A model generated the notes under the pieces. The model made no database searches, was not told the origin of the DNA, and saw nothing but the letters and a program-made list of their open reading frames with translations. 5,722 bases of DNA, taken from contig DVKN01000153.1 in the NCBI GenBank assembly GCA_018716005.1, forward strand, positions 1 through 5,722, read 5' to 3'. The position numbers were made by a program, and so were the translations under genes. The first letter of the stretch is position 1, and every line of letters starts with the position of its first letter. This document shows positions 1 through 5,703 of the stretch, in pieces. Origin of the DNA: Candidatus Scatomorpha stercoravium (lineage in GTDB: Bacteria; Bacillota; Clostridia; Oscillospirales; Oscillospiraceae).

Positions 1-402
1 GAGGTTTCAAACGACGACCACGAGCGTATCACCGGCTGCATCAACAAGCTGCTGGACGCGGGCTGCGAGATGGTGCTCTGCACCGGCGGCATGAGCGTCG
101 ACCCCGACGACAAAACCCCGCTCGCCATAAAGAACACCGGCGCGGATATCGTCTCCTACGGCGCGCCCGTGCTGCCCGGGGCGATGTTCCTCCTGAGCTA
201 TATGCCCGATAAGCGCCCTGTCGTGGGCCTCCCGGGCTGCGTGATGTACGCCAAGCGCACCATATTTGACATAGTGCTGCCCTTCCTGCTCGCGGACGAG
301 CCGGTGACGGCGGATATGCTCGCCTCCCTCGGCAACGGCGGCCTCTGCCTCAACTGCAAGGTCTGCCACTTCCCCAACTGCGGCTTCGGCAGGTGGCAGT
401 GA
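1..402 (+). CDS. MoeA-like molybdopterin-binding protein, C-terminal part (5' end outside the window)
   Basis: The reading frame is open from base 1 to the TGA at 400-402, giving the last 133 residues of a longer protein. It contains a MoCF/MoeA-type molybdopterin-binding core: CTGGMSVDPDD at visible residues 27-37 matches the family's TTGGxS..D loop, and GLPGCVMYAK at 76-85 matches the usual G(L)PG(N/C)P motif. MoeA-family proteins handle adenylylated molybdopterin and insert molybdenum in the cytoplasm; that this copy does so is inferred from the family and from its position beside moaC and moaA. The C-terminus is not classical MoeA: it ends in a cysteine cluster, CLNCKVC followed by HFPNC (Cys116, 119, 122, 127), which looks like a metal or Fe-S ligand set. 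I recall similar tails on clostridial MoeA-like proteins annotated only as molybdopterin-binding. The N-terminal domains lie upstream, so full architecture cannot be judged. The stop overlaps the moaC start by one base. Confidence 0.88.
   Translation, partial: EVSNDDHERITGCINKLLDAGCEMVLCTGGMSVDPDDKTPLAIKNTGADIVSYGAPVLPGAMFLLSYMPDKRPVVGLPGCVMYAKRTIFDIVLPFLLADEPVTADMLASLGNGGLCLNCKVCHFPNCGFGRWQ
391..396 (+). promoter_or_regulatory. Ribosome binding site deciding the moaC start
   Basis: AGGTGG lies five bases before the ATG at 402 and inside the last codons of the upstream gene. GTG codons at 393 and 399 are in frame, but the first lies inside this site and the second leaves almost no spacing, so ATG 402 is the better start. 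Confidence 0.55.
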
Positions 403-875
403 TGGGCTTCACGCATATAGACGCCGAGGGCAACGCCCGCATGGTCGACGTCGGCGCGAAGGACGCGACGCGGCGCACAGCCGTCGCCGAGGGCAGAATA
501 CGCCTCTCCGACGAGTGCTTCGCCCTCGTGGAGGCCGGGCGCATGAAGAAGGGCGACGTCCTGGGCGTCGCGCAGATAGCCGGGATAATGGCCGCGAAGA
601 AGAACGCCGAGCTCATCCCCCTCTGCCACACGCTGCTGCTCACCAGCGTGAAGCTGAACCTCGAGCTCCTGCCCGAGACACGCGAGGTGCGGGCCGAGTG
701 TACGGTAAAATGCGAGGGCAAGACCGGCGTCGAGATGGAGGCCCTGACGGGCGTCTCCGTCGCGCTGCTCACCGTCTACGATATGTGCAAGGCCGTCGAC
801 AAGCGCATGACGATAGGGGACATCCACCTCGTCGAGAAGCACGGCGGCAAGAGCGGAGACTTCTACTTCGGGTGA
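402..875 (+). CDS. moaC: Cyclic pyranopterin monophosphate synthase MoaC
   Basis: MoaC converts the MoaA product 3',8-cyclo-7,8-dihydro-GTP into cyclic pyranopterin monophosphate, the first stable Moco intermediate, in the cytoplasm. The 157-residue product is close to E. coli MoaC (161). Alignment by eye runs from THIDAEGNARMVDV at the N-terminus to GGKSGDF at the C-terminus. Residues matching the E. coli active site are all present: Lys50 (KKGDV), His76 (PLCHTL), Glu111 and Glu113 (GVEMEAL), Asp127 and Lys130 (YDMCKAV). The ATG at 402 overlaps the TGA of the MoeA-like gene (TGATG), implying translational coupling. In-frame GTG codons at 393 and 399 would add three or one residue but fit the ribosome binding site less well. 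moaA follows after a six-base gap. Confidence 0.96.
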   Translation: MGFTHIDAEGNARMVDVGAKDATRRTAVAEGRIRLSDECFALVEAGRMKKGDVLGVAQIAGIMAAKKNAELIPLCHTLLLTSVKLNLELLPETREVRAECTVKCEGKTGVEMEALTGVSVALLTVYDMCKAVDKRMTIGDIHLVEKHGGKSGDFYFG

Positions 876-881
876 TACGCA

Positions 882-1847
882 ATGCTGGATAAATACGGGC
901 GCAACATAGACTATCTGCGCATTTCGATAACCGACAGGTGCAATCTGCGGTGCAAATACTGTATGCCGGACGGCTGCGGGAAGGTCGCGCACGAGGACGT
1001 GCTCAGCTATGAGGAATTCCTGCGCCTCGCCGGTATCTTCGCCGCGCTCGGCTTCCGGCACTTCCGCGTAACGGGCGGCGAGCCGCTCGTCAGGGAGGGC
1101 GCGGCGGACTTCGTGCGCGCGCTAAAGCGCGTCCCCGGCGTCGAGAAGGTCACGATGACGACGAACGGCCTCCTGCTCACGAAATACGGCCCGGCCCTGG
1201 CCGAGGCCGGGCTGGACGGCGTCAACATCAGCCTGGACACGACGCGGCCCGAGCGGCTCGAGGCCATCACCGGCGCGAGGGACGTCGCCGCGCGCGTGGA
1301 CGAGGCCGTGGCGCTCATGCTCTCCCTCGGCGTGCCCGTAAAGATTAACGCCGTGCTGCTGCGCGAGACCGCGCCGGACATCTGCGCCCTCGCGGAATAC
1401 GCCGCGGCGGGCGTGCCCGTGCGCTTCATAGAGCTCATGCCCGTGGGCGAGGGGCGCTATCTCACGGGCTACGACCCCGACGAGGCCCTCGCCGCGCTGC
1501 GCCGCCGCTGGCCCGACCTGCATCCGGAGGACGTGAAGCTCGGCTTCGGCCCCGCGGCCTACTATAAGAGCGCGGGCCTCTCCGCGCCGATAGGCTTCAT
1601 AGACGCCGTCAGCCACCGCTTCTGCTCCGGCTGCAACCGCGTGCGCCTCACGAGCCAGGGCTATCTGAAGCCCTGCCTCTGCTTCGACGAGGGGGCCGAC
1701 CTGCGCGCGCTGCTGCGCGGCGGCCGCACGGACGGCGAGATACGCGAGGCGATACGCGCCGCTGTTCATAACAAGCCGCGCCAGCACTGTTTCGAGAACC
1801 CGGCCGCTATGACCGAGAAGCATCTGATGTCACAGATTGGAGGCTAA
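882..1847 (+). CDS. moaA: GTP 3',8-cyclase MoaA (radical SAM)
   Basis: MoaA is the radical SAM enzyme that cyclises GTP to 3',8-cyclo-7,8-dihydro-GTP, the substrate of MoaC. The product is 321 residues (E. coli 329). The N-terminal CX3CX2C cluster motif is Cys20, Cys24 and Cys27 (TDRCNLRCKYCMP). The SAM-contacting GGEPL motif is at residues 65-69. The second [4Fe-4S] site, CX2CX13C, is Cys248, Cys251 and Cys265, with Arg253 and Arg255 (CNRVRL) matching GTP-binding arginines of the family. The protein ends in Gly-Gly, as functional MoaA proteins do; that tail is needed for activity. No catalytic residue looks lost. GGTGAT at 871-876, overlapping the moaC stop, is a plausible ribosome binding site, so ATG 882 is the chosen start. 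The oxygen-sensitive clusters act in the cytoplasm. Confidence 0.97.
   Translation: MLDKYGRNIDYLRISITDRCNLRCKYCMPDGCGKVAHEDVLSYEEFLRLAGIFAALGFRHFRVTGGEPLVREGAADFVRALKRVPGVEKVTMTTNGLLLTKYGPALAEAGLDGVNISLDTTRPERLEAITGARDVAARVDEAVALMLSLGVPVKINAVLLRETAPDICALAEYAAAGVPVRFIELMPVGEGRYLTGYDPDEALAALRRRWPDLHPEDVKLGFGPAAYYKSAGLSAPIGFIDAVSHRFCSGCNRVRLTSQGYLKPCLCFDEGADLRALLRGGRTDGEIREAIRAAVHNKPRQHCFENPAAMTEKHLMSQIGG
1839..1843 (+). promoter_or_regulatory. Ribosome binding site for the MOSC-MogA gene
   Basis: GGAGG sits within the last codons of moaA, eight bases before ATG 1852. An in-frame TTG at 1837 overlaps this site and would have no ribosome binding site of its own at a proper distance, so ATG 1852 is preferred. 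Confidence 0.7.
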
Positions 1848-1851
1848 ATAT

Positions 1852-2787
1852 ATGGGAACCGTACTTGCCGTATGCATAAGCGAGAAGAAGGGCGTACAGA
1901 AGCGCGACGTCGGGATGGGCAAATTTGTCCCCGACTGGGGCATTGAGAACGACGCCCACGCCGGGCATTGGCACCGCCAGGTGAGCCTGCTCTCCGCCGA
2001 CAAGATAGAGGCCTTCCGCGCGAAGGGCGCGGACGTGGTCTACGGCGACTTCGGCGAGAACCTCGTCGTGAGCGATTTCGACTTCCGAGCCCTGCCCGTG
2101 GGCACGCTGCTGCGCTGCGGCGGCGTGCTGCTGGAGATGACCCAGATAGGCAAGGAGTGCCACAGCCACTGCGCCATATACAAGGCCGTCGGCGACTGCA
2201 TCATGCCGCGCGAGGGCGTCTTCGCCCGCGTGCTGGAGGGCGGCGTCATAAAGAACGGCGACGAGATGGTTATCGTCGAGCGCACGGCCCCGCGGCCCTA
2301 TCAGGCGGCGGTCATAACCCTGAGCGACAAGGGCGCGGCGGGGGAGAGGGAGGACAAATCTGGCCCCGCGATAAAGGAGAGGCTCGAGAGCTCCGGCTAC
2401 GAGGTCGTCGAGACCCTGCTCCTGCCCGACGGCAAGGGCGCGCTCAAGGCACAGCTCATAAGGCTCTGCGACCAGCGCCAGCTCGACCTCATACTCACCA
2501 CCGGCGGCACGGGCTTCACGCCGCGCGACGTCACGCCCGAGGCCACCCGCGAGGTTGCCGAGCGCGAGGCCCCCGGCATAGCCGAGGCGATTCGCGCCTA
2601 CAGTATGCAGTTTACGCGCCGGGCCATGTTCTCCCGCGGCGCGTCCGTGATACGCGGGAAGACGCTGATTGTAAATCTCCCCGGCAGCCCCAAGGCCGTG
2701 AGCGAGAGCATGGACGCCTTCCTCGGCGACCTGCCGCACGCGCTCGATATGCTCCGCAACACGGTGCACGACTGCGCGCGGAAATAA
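1852..2787 (+). CDS. MOSC domain fused to a MogA/MoaB-type molybdopterin adenylyltransferase
   Basis: This 311-residue protein joins two Moco domains. Residues 1 to about 145 resemble a stand-alone MOSC domain: GIENDAHAG at 30-38, GENL at 68-71, and QIGKECHSHC at 98-107 with the conserved Cys103. MOSC domains are known from Moco sulfurases and related proteins; the role here is inferred, probably sulfur or cofactor handling. Residues about 150-311 form a MogA/MoaB (MoCF) domain that adenylylates molybdopterin with ATP. It shows LTTGGTGFTPRDVTPEAT at 215-232 and NLPGSPKAV at 275-283; Asp193 (LPDG) and Asp226 (PRDV) align by eye with Asp49 and Asp82 of E. coli MogA. The single frame is uninterrupted, so this is a true fusion and not a frameshift artefact. 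The gap from the moaA stop is four bases. It is followed by 110 non-coding bases before modA. Confidence 0.9.
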   Translation: MGTVLAVCISEKKGVQKRDVGMGKFVPDWGIENDAHAGHWHRQVSLLSADKIEAFRAKGADVVYGDFGENLVVSDFDFRALPVGTLLRCGGVLLEMTQIGKECHSHCAIYKAVGDCIMPREGVFARVLEGGVIKNGDEMVIVERTAPRPYQAAVITLSDKGAAGEREDKSGPAIKERLESSGYEVVETLLLPDGKGALKAQLIRLCDQRQLDLILTTGGTGFTPRDVTPEATREVAEREAPGIAEAIRAYSMQFTRRAMFSRGASVIRGKTLIVNLPGSPKAVSESMDAFLGDLPHALDMLRNTVHDCARK

Positions 2788-2897
2788 GCCCGGAAACGGG
2801 GTACAACTTAATACTTTTCATCACATTACCGGCAATTGCGCGTAAAGCCGCGCGTTGTAAATACATCCTGCGAACAGCAGGGAAGGAAGGTAATCAC
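2788..2897 (+). promoter_or_regulatory. modA upstream region with possible weak terminator, promoter and operator elements
   Basis: This is the longest non-coding gap in the window and is more AT-rich than its surroundings. CCCG-GAAA-CGGG at 2789-2800 forms a four-bp hairpin with a GNRA loop just after the stop codon; it lacks a T-run, so it is at most a weak terminator. A possible promoter is TTGCGC (2836-2841) with TAAATA (2858-2863) at 16-base spacing; the -35 matches consensus at only three of six bases. Palindromes GCAATTGC (2832-2839) and TGTA-AA-TACA (2856-2865) flank this promoter and could be operator half-sites. They do not resemble the E. coli ModE operator. TACAAC (2802-2807) is complementary to GTTGTA (2854-2859), enclosing a GCGCG/CGCGC hairpin (2838-2853). 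All of this is pattern reading without test; the region could simply be a leader inside one long transcript. Confidence 0.35.
2885..2890 (+). promoter_or_regulatory. Ribosome binding site of modA
   Basis: GGAAGG ends seven bases before the ATG at 2898, and a second overlapping purine run (GGGAAGG) precedes it. It fixes the start ahead of the lipoprotein signal peptide. Confidence 0.6.
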
Positions 2898-3773
2898 ATG
2901 AAAAACCTGAAGAAGACCCTGGCTCTGCTCCTTGCGCTGGCCATGGCCCTGGTTCTTGCGGCCTGCGGCACGGAAGCTCCCCCGCAGACGGAAGCGCCCG
3001 GGGCCACCGAGCCCGCCGAAGAGCCCGCCGCCGAGCCCGTGGAGCTCGTAGTCTTCGCCGCCGCCAGCATGGAGGAGACGCTGACCGAGATCCAGGGTAT
3101 GTATGCTTCCGTCGCGCCGAACGTGACGCTGGTGTTCAACTTCGACTCCTCCGGCACGCTCAAGACGCAGATTCAGAACGCCGCGCCCTGCGACATCTTC
3201 ATCTCCGCGGGCCAGAAGCAGATGGACCAGCTCGACATCGAGGCCGACGAGAGCGTCAACACCGAGGGCCTCGACTTTGTGCTCGCCGAGAGCCGCATTG
3301 ACCTCCTCGAGAACCGCGTCACCCTCTGCGTGCCCGAGGGCAACCCCAAGGGTATAGAGAGCTTCGACCAGCTCGCCGAGCTGCTCGAGGCGGGGGACGT
3401 CTTCATGTGCATGGGCAACTCCGACGTGCCCGTGGGCCAGTACACGCAGAAGATTTTCGCCTACTACGGCCTCGACGAGACCGAGCTCGCCAACCGCCAG
3501 CTAATCTCCTACGGCTCCAACGTCAAGGAGGTCGCCACGCAGATTAAGGAGGGCAGCGTCGACTGCGGCGTCATCTACTGCACGGACGCCTTCTCCGAGG
3601 GCCTTGAGATAGCCGACTACGCCACCGCCGAGATGTGCGGCCAGGTAATTTACCCCGCCGCCGTGCTCAAGACGAGCGAGCATCAGGAGGCCGCGCAGGC
3701 CTTCCTCGACTACCTCTCCACCGACGAGGCCATGGCCGTCTTCGAGAGCGTCGGCTTCGCCCCGGTGCAGTGA
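2898..3773 (+). CDS. modA: Molybdate ABC transporter substrate-binding lipoprotein ModA
   Basis: ModA captures molybdate (often also tungstate) outside the cytoplasmic membrane and delivers it to ModBC. The 291-residue product starts with a lipoprotein signal peptide: MKNLKK, a hydrophobic stretch at residues 8-22 and lipobox LAAC with Cys23 as the lipidated residue. A Pro/Glu/Ala-rich linker (24-49) tethers the domain to the membrane, as expected for a Gram-positive-type lipoprotein. The mature domain opens with VVFAAASMEE (51-60), the ModA hallmark, followed by DSSGTLKTQI (83-92), DIFISAG (99-105), DVPVGQY (176-182) and GVIYCTDA (224-231). Ser57, Ser84 or Ser85 and Tyr227 are the likely oxyanion contacts by comparison with E. 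coli ModA. Six further cysteines occur in the mature domain, which suits an anaerobe. ATA isoleucine codons are rare here, unlike in modB and modC. Choice between molybdate and tungstate cannot be made from sequence. Confidence 0.94.
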   Translation: MKNLKKTLALLLALAMALVLAACGTEAPPQTEAPGATEPAEEPAAEPVELVVFAAASMEETLTEIQGMYASVAPNVTLVFNFDSSGTLKTQIQNAAPCDIFISAGQKQMDQLDIEADESVNTEGLDFVLAESRIDLLENRVTLCVPEGNPKGIESFDQLAELLEAGDVFMCMGNSDVPVGQYTQKIFAYYGLDETELANRQLISYGSNVKEVATQIKEGSVDCGVIYCTDAFSEGLEIADYATAEMCGQVIYPAAVLKTSEHQEAAQAFLDYLSTDEAMAVFESVGFAPVQ

Positions 3774-3788
3774 TTCTCAAATCAAATG

Positions 3789-3815
3789 GGCCGGGGGCGT
3801 CCTGCGCTCCCGGCC
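3789..3815 (+). other. GC-rich hairpin between modA and modB
   Basis: GGCCGGG (3789-3795) pairs with CCCGGCC (3809-3815) in seven perfect base pairs. The stem can extend three more pairs inward (one G-U wobble), leaving a seven-base loop at 3799-3805. It starts 16 bases after the modA stop and ends 11 bases before the modB ribosome binding site. No T-run follows, so it is not a standard intrinsic terminator. Placement suggests an mRNA-stabilising or processing element protecting the modA 3' end, or partial attenuation, either giving more ModA than ModBC. This function is inferred. Confidence 0.6.
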
Positions 3816-3826
3816 GCTTGAAAGGC

Positions 3827-3832
3827 AGGTGA
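3827..3832 (+). promoter_or_regulatory. Ribosome binding site supporting a TTG start of modB
   Basis: AGGTGA matches the 16S anti-Shine-Dalgarno complement and ends seven bases before the TTG at 3840. GGAG at 3835-3838 is too close to the start to be used. No ATG or GTG lies in frame near this site. Confidence 0.65.
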
Positions 3833-3839
3833 GCGGAGC

Positions 3840-4508
3840 TTGGACTGGTACCCGCTCATAAACTCGCTGCGCATTGCGGCGATAAGCAGCGTCATAGTGT
3901 TCTTCGCCGGCATCTTCTTCGCCTACTATGTGGCGAAGCTGCCGCGCGTAATAAAGGGCGTGCTCGACGTCGTGCTGACATTGCCGCTCGTCCTGCCGCC
4001 GACGGTCGTGGGCTATTTCCTGCTGCTCGTCTTCGGCGTGCAGCGGCCCATAGGCATGTGGCTGGACAGCTTCGGCATACGCTTCGTCATGACCTGGTAC
4101 GGCGGCGTGATAACCGCGGCCGTCGTGGCCTTCCCGCTCATGTACCGCACGGCGCGGGGGGGCTTCGAGAGCTTTGACGAGACGCTGGCCTATTCCGGCC
4201 AGACGCTGGGGCTCTCCAACACCTACATTTTCTGGCGCATACGTATGCCCTACTGCCGTCAGGGCATCCTCGCCGGGACGGTGCTCGCCTTCGCGCGGGC
4301 GCTCGGCGAATACGGCGCGACCAGTATGCTCATAGGCTACACGCCCGGCCGCACGGCGACCATATCCACCTCGGTCTACCAGTACTGGCGCACGGGCGAC
4401 GACCGCAGCGCCACGATATGGGTGCTCATCAACCTCGCCATCTCCGCCGTCGTGCTCCTCACCGTGAACCTCCTCGAGAAGAAGCAGAGAGGGGGCGCGC
4501 GGCGATGA
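3840..4508 (+). CDS. modB: Molybdate ABC transporter permease ModB
   Basis: ModB is the integral membrane subunit; two copies form the molybdate channel that couples to ModC. The 222-residue product has about five hydrophobic segments: residues roughly 10-32, 41-65, 84-102, 142-166 and 191-212. LPLVLPPTVVGYFLL (48-62) is the ModB signature. The cytoplasmic EAA-type coupling loop that contacts the ATPase runs from Glu114 through Gly124 to Ile134-Pro137 (ETLAYSGQTLG ... RIRMP), followed by ARALGEYGATSMLIG (152-166), also typical of ModB. The start is TTG at 3840: the first in-frame methionine is residue 73, which would remove the first two membrane segments, and a good ribosome binding site lies at 3827-3832. 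The stop overlaps the modC start by four bases (ATGA), indicating translational coupling. Isoleucine is encoded by ATA in 11 of 17 positions. Confidence 0.95.
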   Translation: MDWYPLINSLRIAAISSVIVFFAGIFFAYYVAKLPRVIKGVLDVVLTLPLVLPPTVVGYFLLLVFGVQRPIGMWLDSFGIRFVMTWYGGVITAAVVAFPLMYRTARGGFESFDETLAYSGQTLGLSNTYIFWRIRMPYCRQGILAGTVLAFARALGEYGATSMLIGYTPGRTATISTSVYQYWRTGDDRSATIWVLINLAISAVVLLTVNLLEKKQRGGARR

Positions 4509-5578
4509 GCCTTGTGGTTGACATAAAAAAGCGGCTCGGCGATTTCCTGCTGGACGTGTCCTTCACGGCCGAGGAGGGGATAATGGGCATACTCGGCCCG
4601 AGCGGCTGCGGCAAGAGCATGACGCTCCGCTGCATCGCGGGCGTCGAGAGACCGGACTCCGGGCATATAGAGCTCGACGGCGTCACGCTCTTCGACAGCG
4701 AAAAGCGCGTGAATCTCAGGCCGCAGCAGCGGCGCGTGGGCTATCTCTTCCAGAACTACGCGCTCTTCCCGAACATGACCGTGAGGCAGAACATCCTCTG
4801 CGGGCTCAAAAACGAAAAGGACAGGGCCGCGCGCGAGCGGATTCTCGCCGAATACCTGGAGCTCATGCAGCTCGCGGGGCTTGAAAACCATTATCCCGCG
4901 CAGCTCTCCGGCGGGCAGCAGCAGCGCGTCGCGCTCGCGAGGATACTTGTGAACCGGCCGAAGCTCCTGATGCTCGACGAGCCCTTCTCGGCCCTCGACA
5001 GCCACCTGCGCGAGAAGCTGCTGGTGGAGATGAAGGCCATACTCGAGCGCTACGGCGGCGTCTCGCTCGCCGTCACGCACTCGCGCGACGAGGCCTACGA
5101 CCTCTGCTCGACGATAGCGCTCATGGAGGCGGGCTCCATACACACGCTCAAGCCGACGAAGCAGCTCTTCGCCGACCCCGGCACCGTCGCCGGCGCAGCC
5201 ATGACCGGCTGCAAGAACTTTTCCAGCGCGGTGAAGACCGGCGAATACGAGGTCGAAGCCCTCGACTGGGGCATACGCCTCACGACCGCGAAGCCCGTCC
5301 GCGGGGACATAAGCCACGTCGGCATACGCGCGCACTACTTCAGCCCCGGCTGCAAACAGAATAACTACCCCGTGCGCCTCGTCGGCTCCATAGAGGAGCC
5401 CTTCGAGGACATCATCCGCTTCCGCTGGGAGGGCCAGAAGCCGGATACGCCGGACCTCTGGTGGCGCATACCCAAGCAGTTCCGCCCGCAGGGCATAACC
5501 GAGCGCTTCGCCCTCGGCACCGCCCCGGCGAACGTGCTCGCGCTCTACCCGCCGGGGGACAATACGCGCGAGACCTGA
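4505..5578 (+). CDS. modC: Molybdate ABC transporter ATP-binding protein ModC
   Basis: ModC is the cytoplasmic ATPase that powers molybdate import through ModB. The product has 357 residues, near E. coli ModC (352). The nucleotide-binding domain is complete: Walker A GPSGCGKS at 31-38, Q-loop Gln83 (LFQNYALFP), ABC signature LSGGQQQR at 134-141, Walker B LLMLDEP at 154-160 with Asp158 and Glu159, D-loop SALD, and switch His192 (VTH). The C-terminal part, from about residue 210, starts with a TOBE-like stretch (VGIRAHYF at 272-279) but continues with an unusual sequence, including EEPFEDIIRF and LWWRIPKQF, not the clear MOP repeat that binds molybdate in E. coli ModC. It may be a divergent regulatory domain. 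The start ATG 4505 overlaps the modB stop. The protein could in principle serve a related oxyanion, but the modA and modB neighbours support molybdate or tungstate. Confidence 0.94.
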   Translation: MSLVVDIKKRLGDFLLDVSFTAEEGIMGILGPSGCGKSMTLRCIAGVERPDSGHIELDGVTLFDSEKRVNLRPQQRRVGYLFQNYALFPNMTVRQNILCGLKNEKDRAARERILAEYLELMQLAGLENHYPAQLSGGQQQRVALARILVNRPKLLMLDEPFSALDSHLREKLLVEMKAILERYGGVSLAVTHSRDEAYDLCSTIALMEAGSIHTLKPTKQLFADPGTVAGAAMTGCKNFSSAVKTGEYEVEALDWGIRLTTAKPVRGDISHVGIRAHYFSPGCKQNNYPVRLVGSIEEPFEDIIRFRWEGQKPDTPDLWWRIPKQFRPQGITERFALGTAPANVLALYPPGDNTRET

Positions 5579-5591
5579 ATCAAAGCCCGAA

Positions 5592-5632
5592 CGGGAGGGA
5601 TGTGCCTGGGAGCATATCCCTCTCGCTTTATT
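5592..5632 (+). terminator. Rho-independent terminator candidate after modC
   Basis: Bases 5592-5605 pair with 5612-5625 in a 14-bp stem (two G-U wobbles, no bulge) around a six-base loop, CTGGGA. The stem begins 13 bases after the modC stop. The tail CTTTATTG is only moderately T-rich, so termination may be incomplete, but the length of the stem and the promoter-like site just downstream support a transcript boundary here. Confidence 0.75.
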
Positions 5633-5642
5633 GCGCCGGCTG

Positions 5643-5651
5643 TGCTATACT
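5643..5651 (+). promoter_or_regulatory. Extended -10 promoter candidate for the next gene
   Basis: TG-C-TATACT at 5643-5651 is an extended -10 element differing from TATAAT at one base. No convincing -35 lies 16-18 bases upstream (TTGCGC at 5631 is too close), which is tolerated by extended -10 promoters. Transcription would begin near 5658 and give a leader of about 46 bases before the ATG at 5704. It lies just after the modC terminator, as expected for a new transcription unit. Confidence 0.5.
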
Positions 5652-5703
5652 GGGAACATAACGCCGCCCGGCACGTCATAAGCCCTATTGGAGGGGTGCG
5701 CCC

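Noticed and set aside
198..1061. Long minus-strand open frame (287 aa) opposite moaC and moaA
   Set aside because: It is a shadow of the codon structure of GC-rich genes on the + strand. Its product shows no recognisable motif, while the + strand genes are unmistakable.
1807..2769. Long minus-strand open frame (320 aa) opposite the MOSC-MogA gene
   Set aside because: It mirrors the + strand gene almost end to end, is of low-complexity Ala/His/Arg-rich composition and has no family resemblance.
1968..2897. modA frame remaining open upstream through the MOSC-MogA gene, suggesting a longer ModA
   Set aside because: The upstream extension is Arg-rich out-of-frame sequence. The ATG at 2898 has a ribosome binding site and begins a proper lipoprotein signal peptide, so the extension is not real.
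2788..2897. Moco riboswitch in the modA leader
   Set aside because: The gap is shorter than a full Moco riboswitch and I could not fit its conserved multi-stem layout; a single GNRA-capped four-bp stem is not enough.
3789..3825. Intrinsic terminator between modA and modB on the + strand
   Set aside because: The stem is strong, but the bases after it (GCTTGAAAGG) contain no T-run, and modB has no promoter-like sequence of its own in the gap.
4376..5335. Long minus-strand open frame (319 aa) opposite modB and modC
   Set aside because: It lies opposite intact modB and modC sequence and has no motif; this is an antisense shadow typical of high GC.
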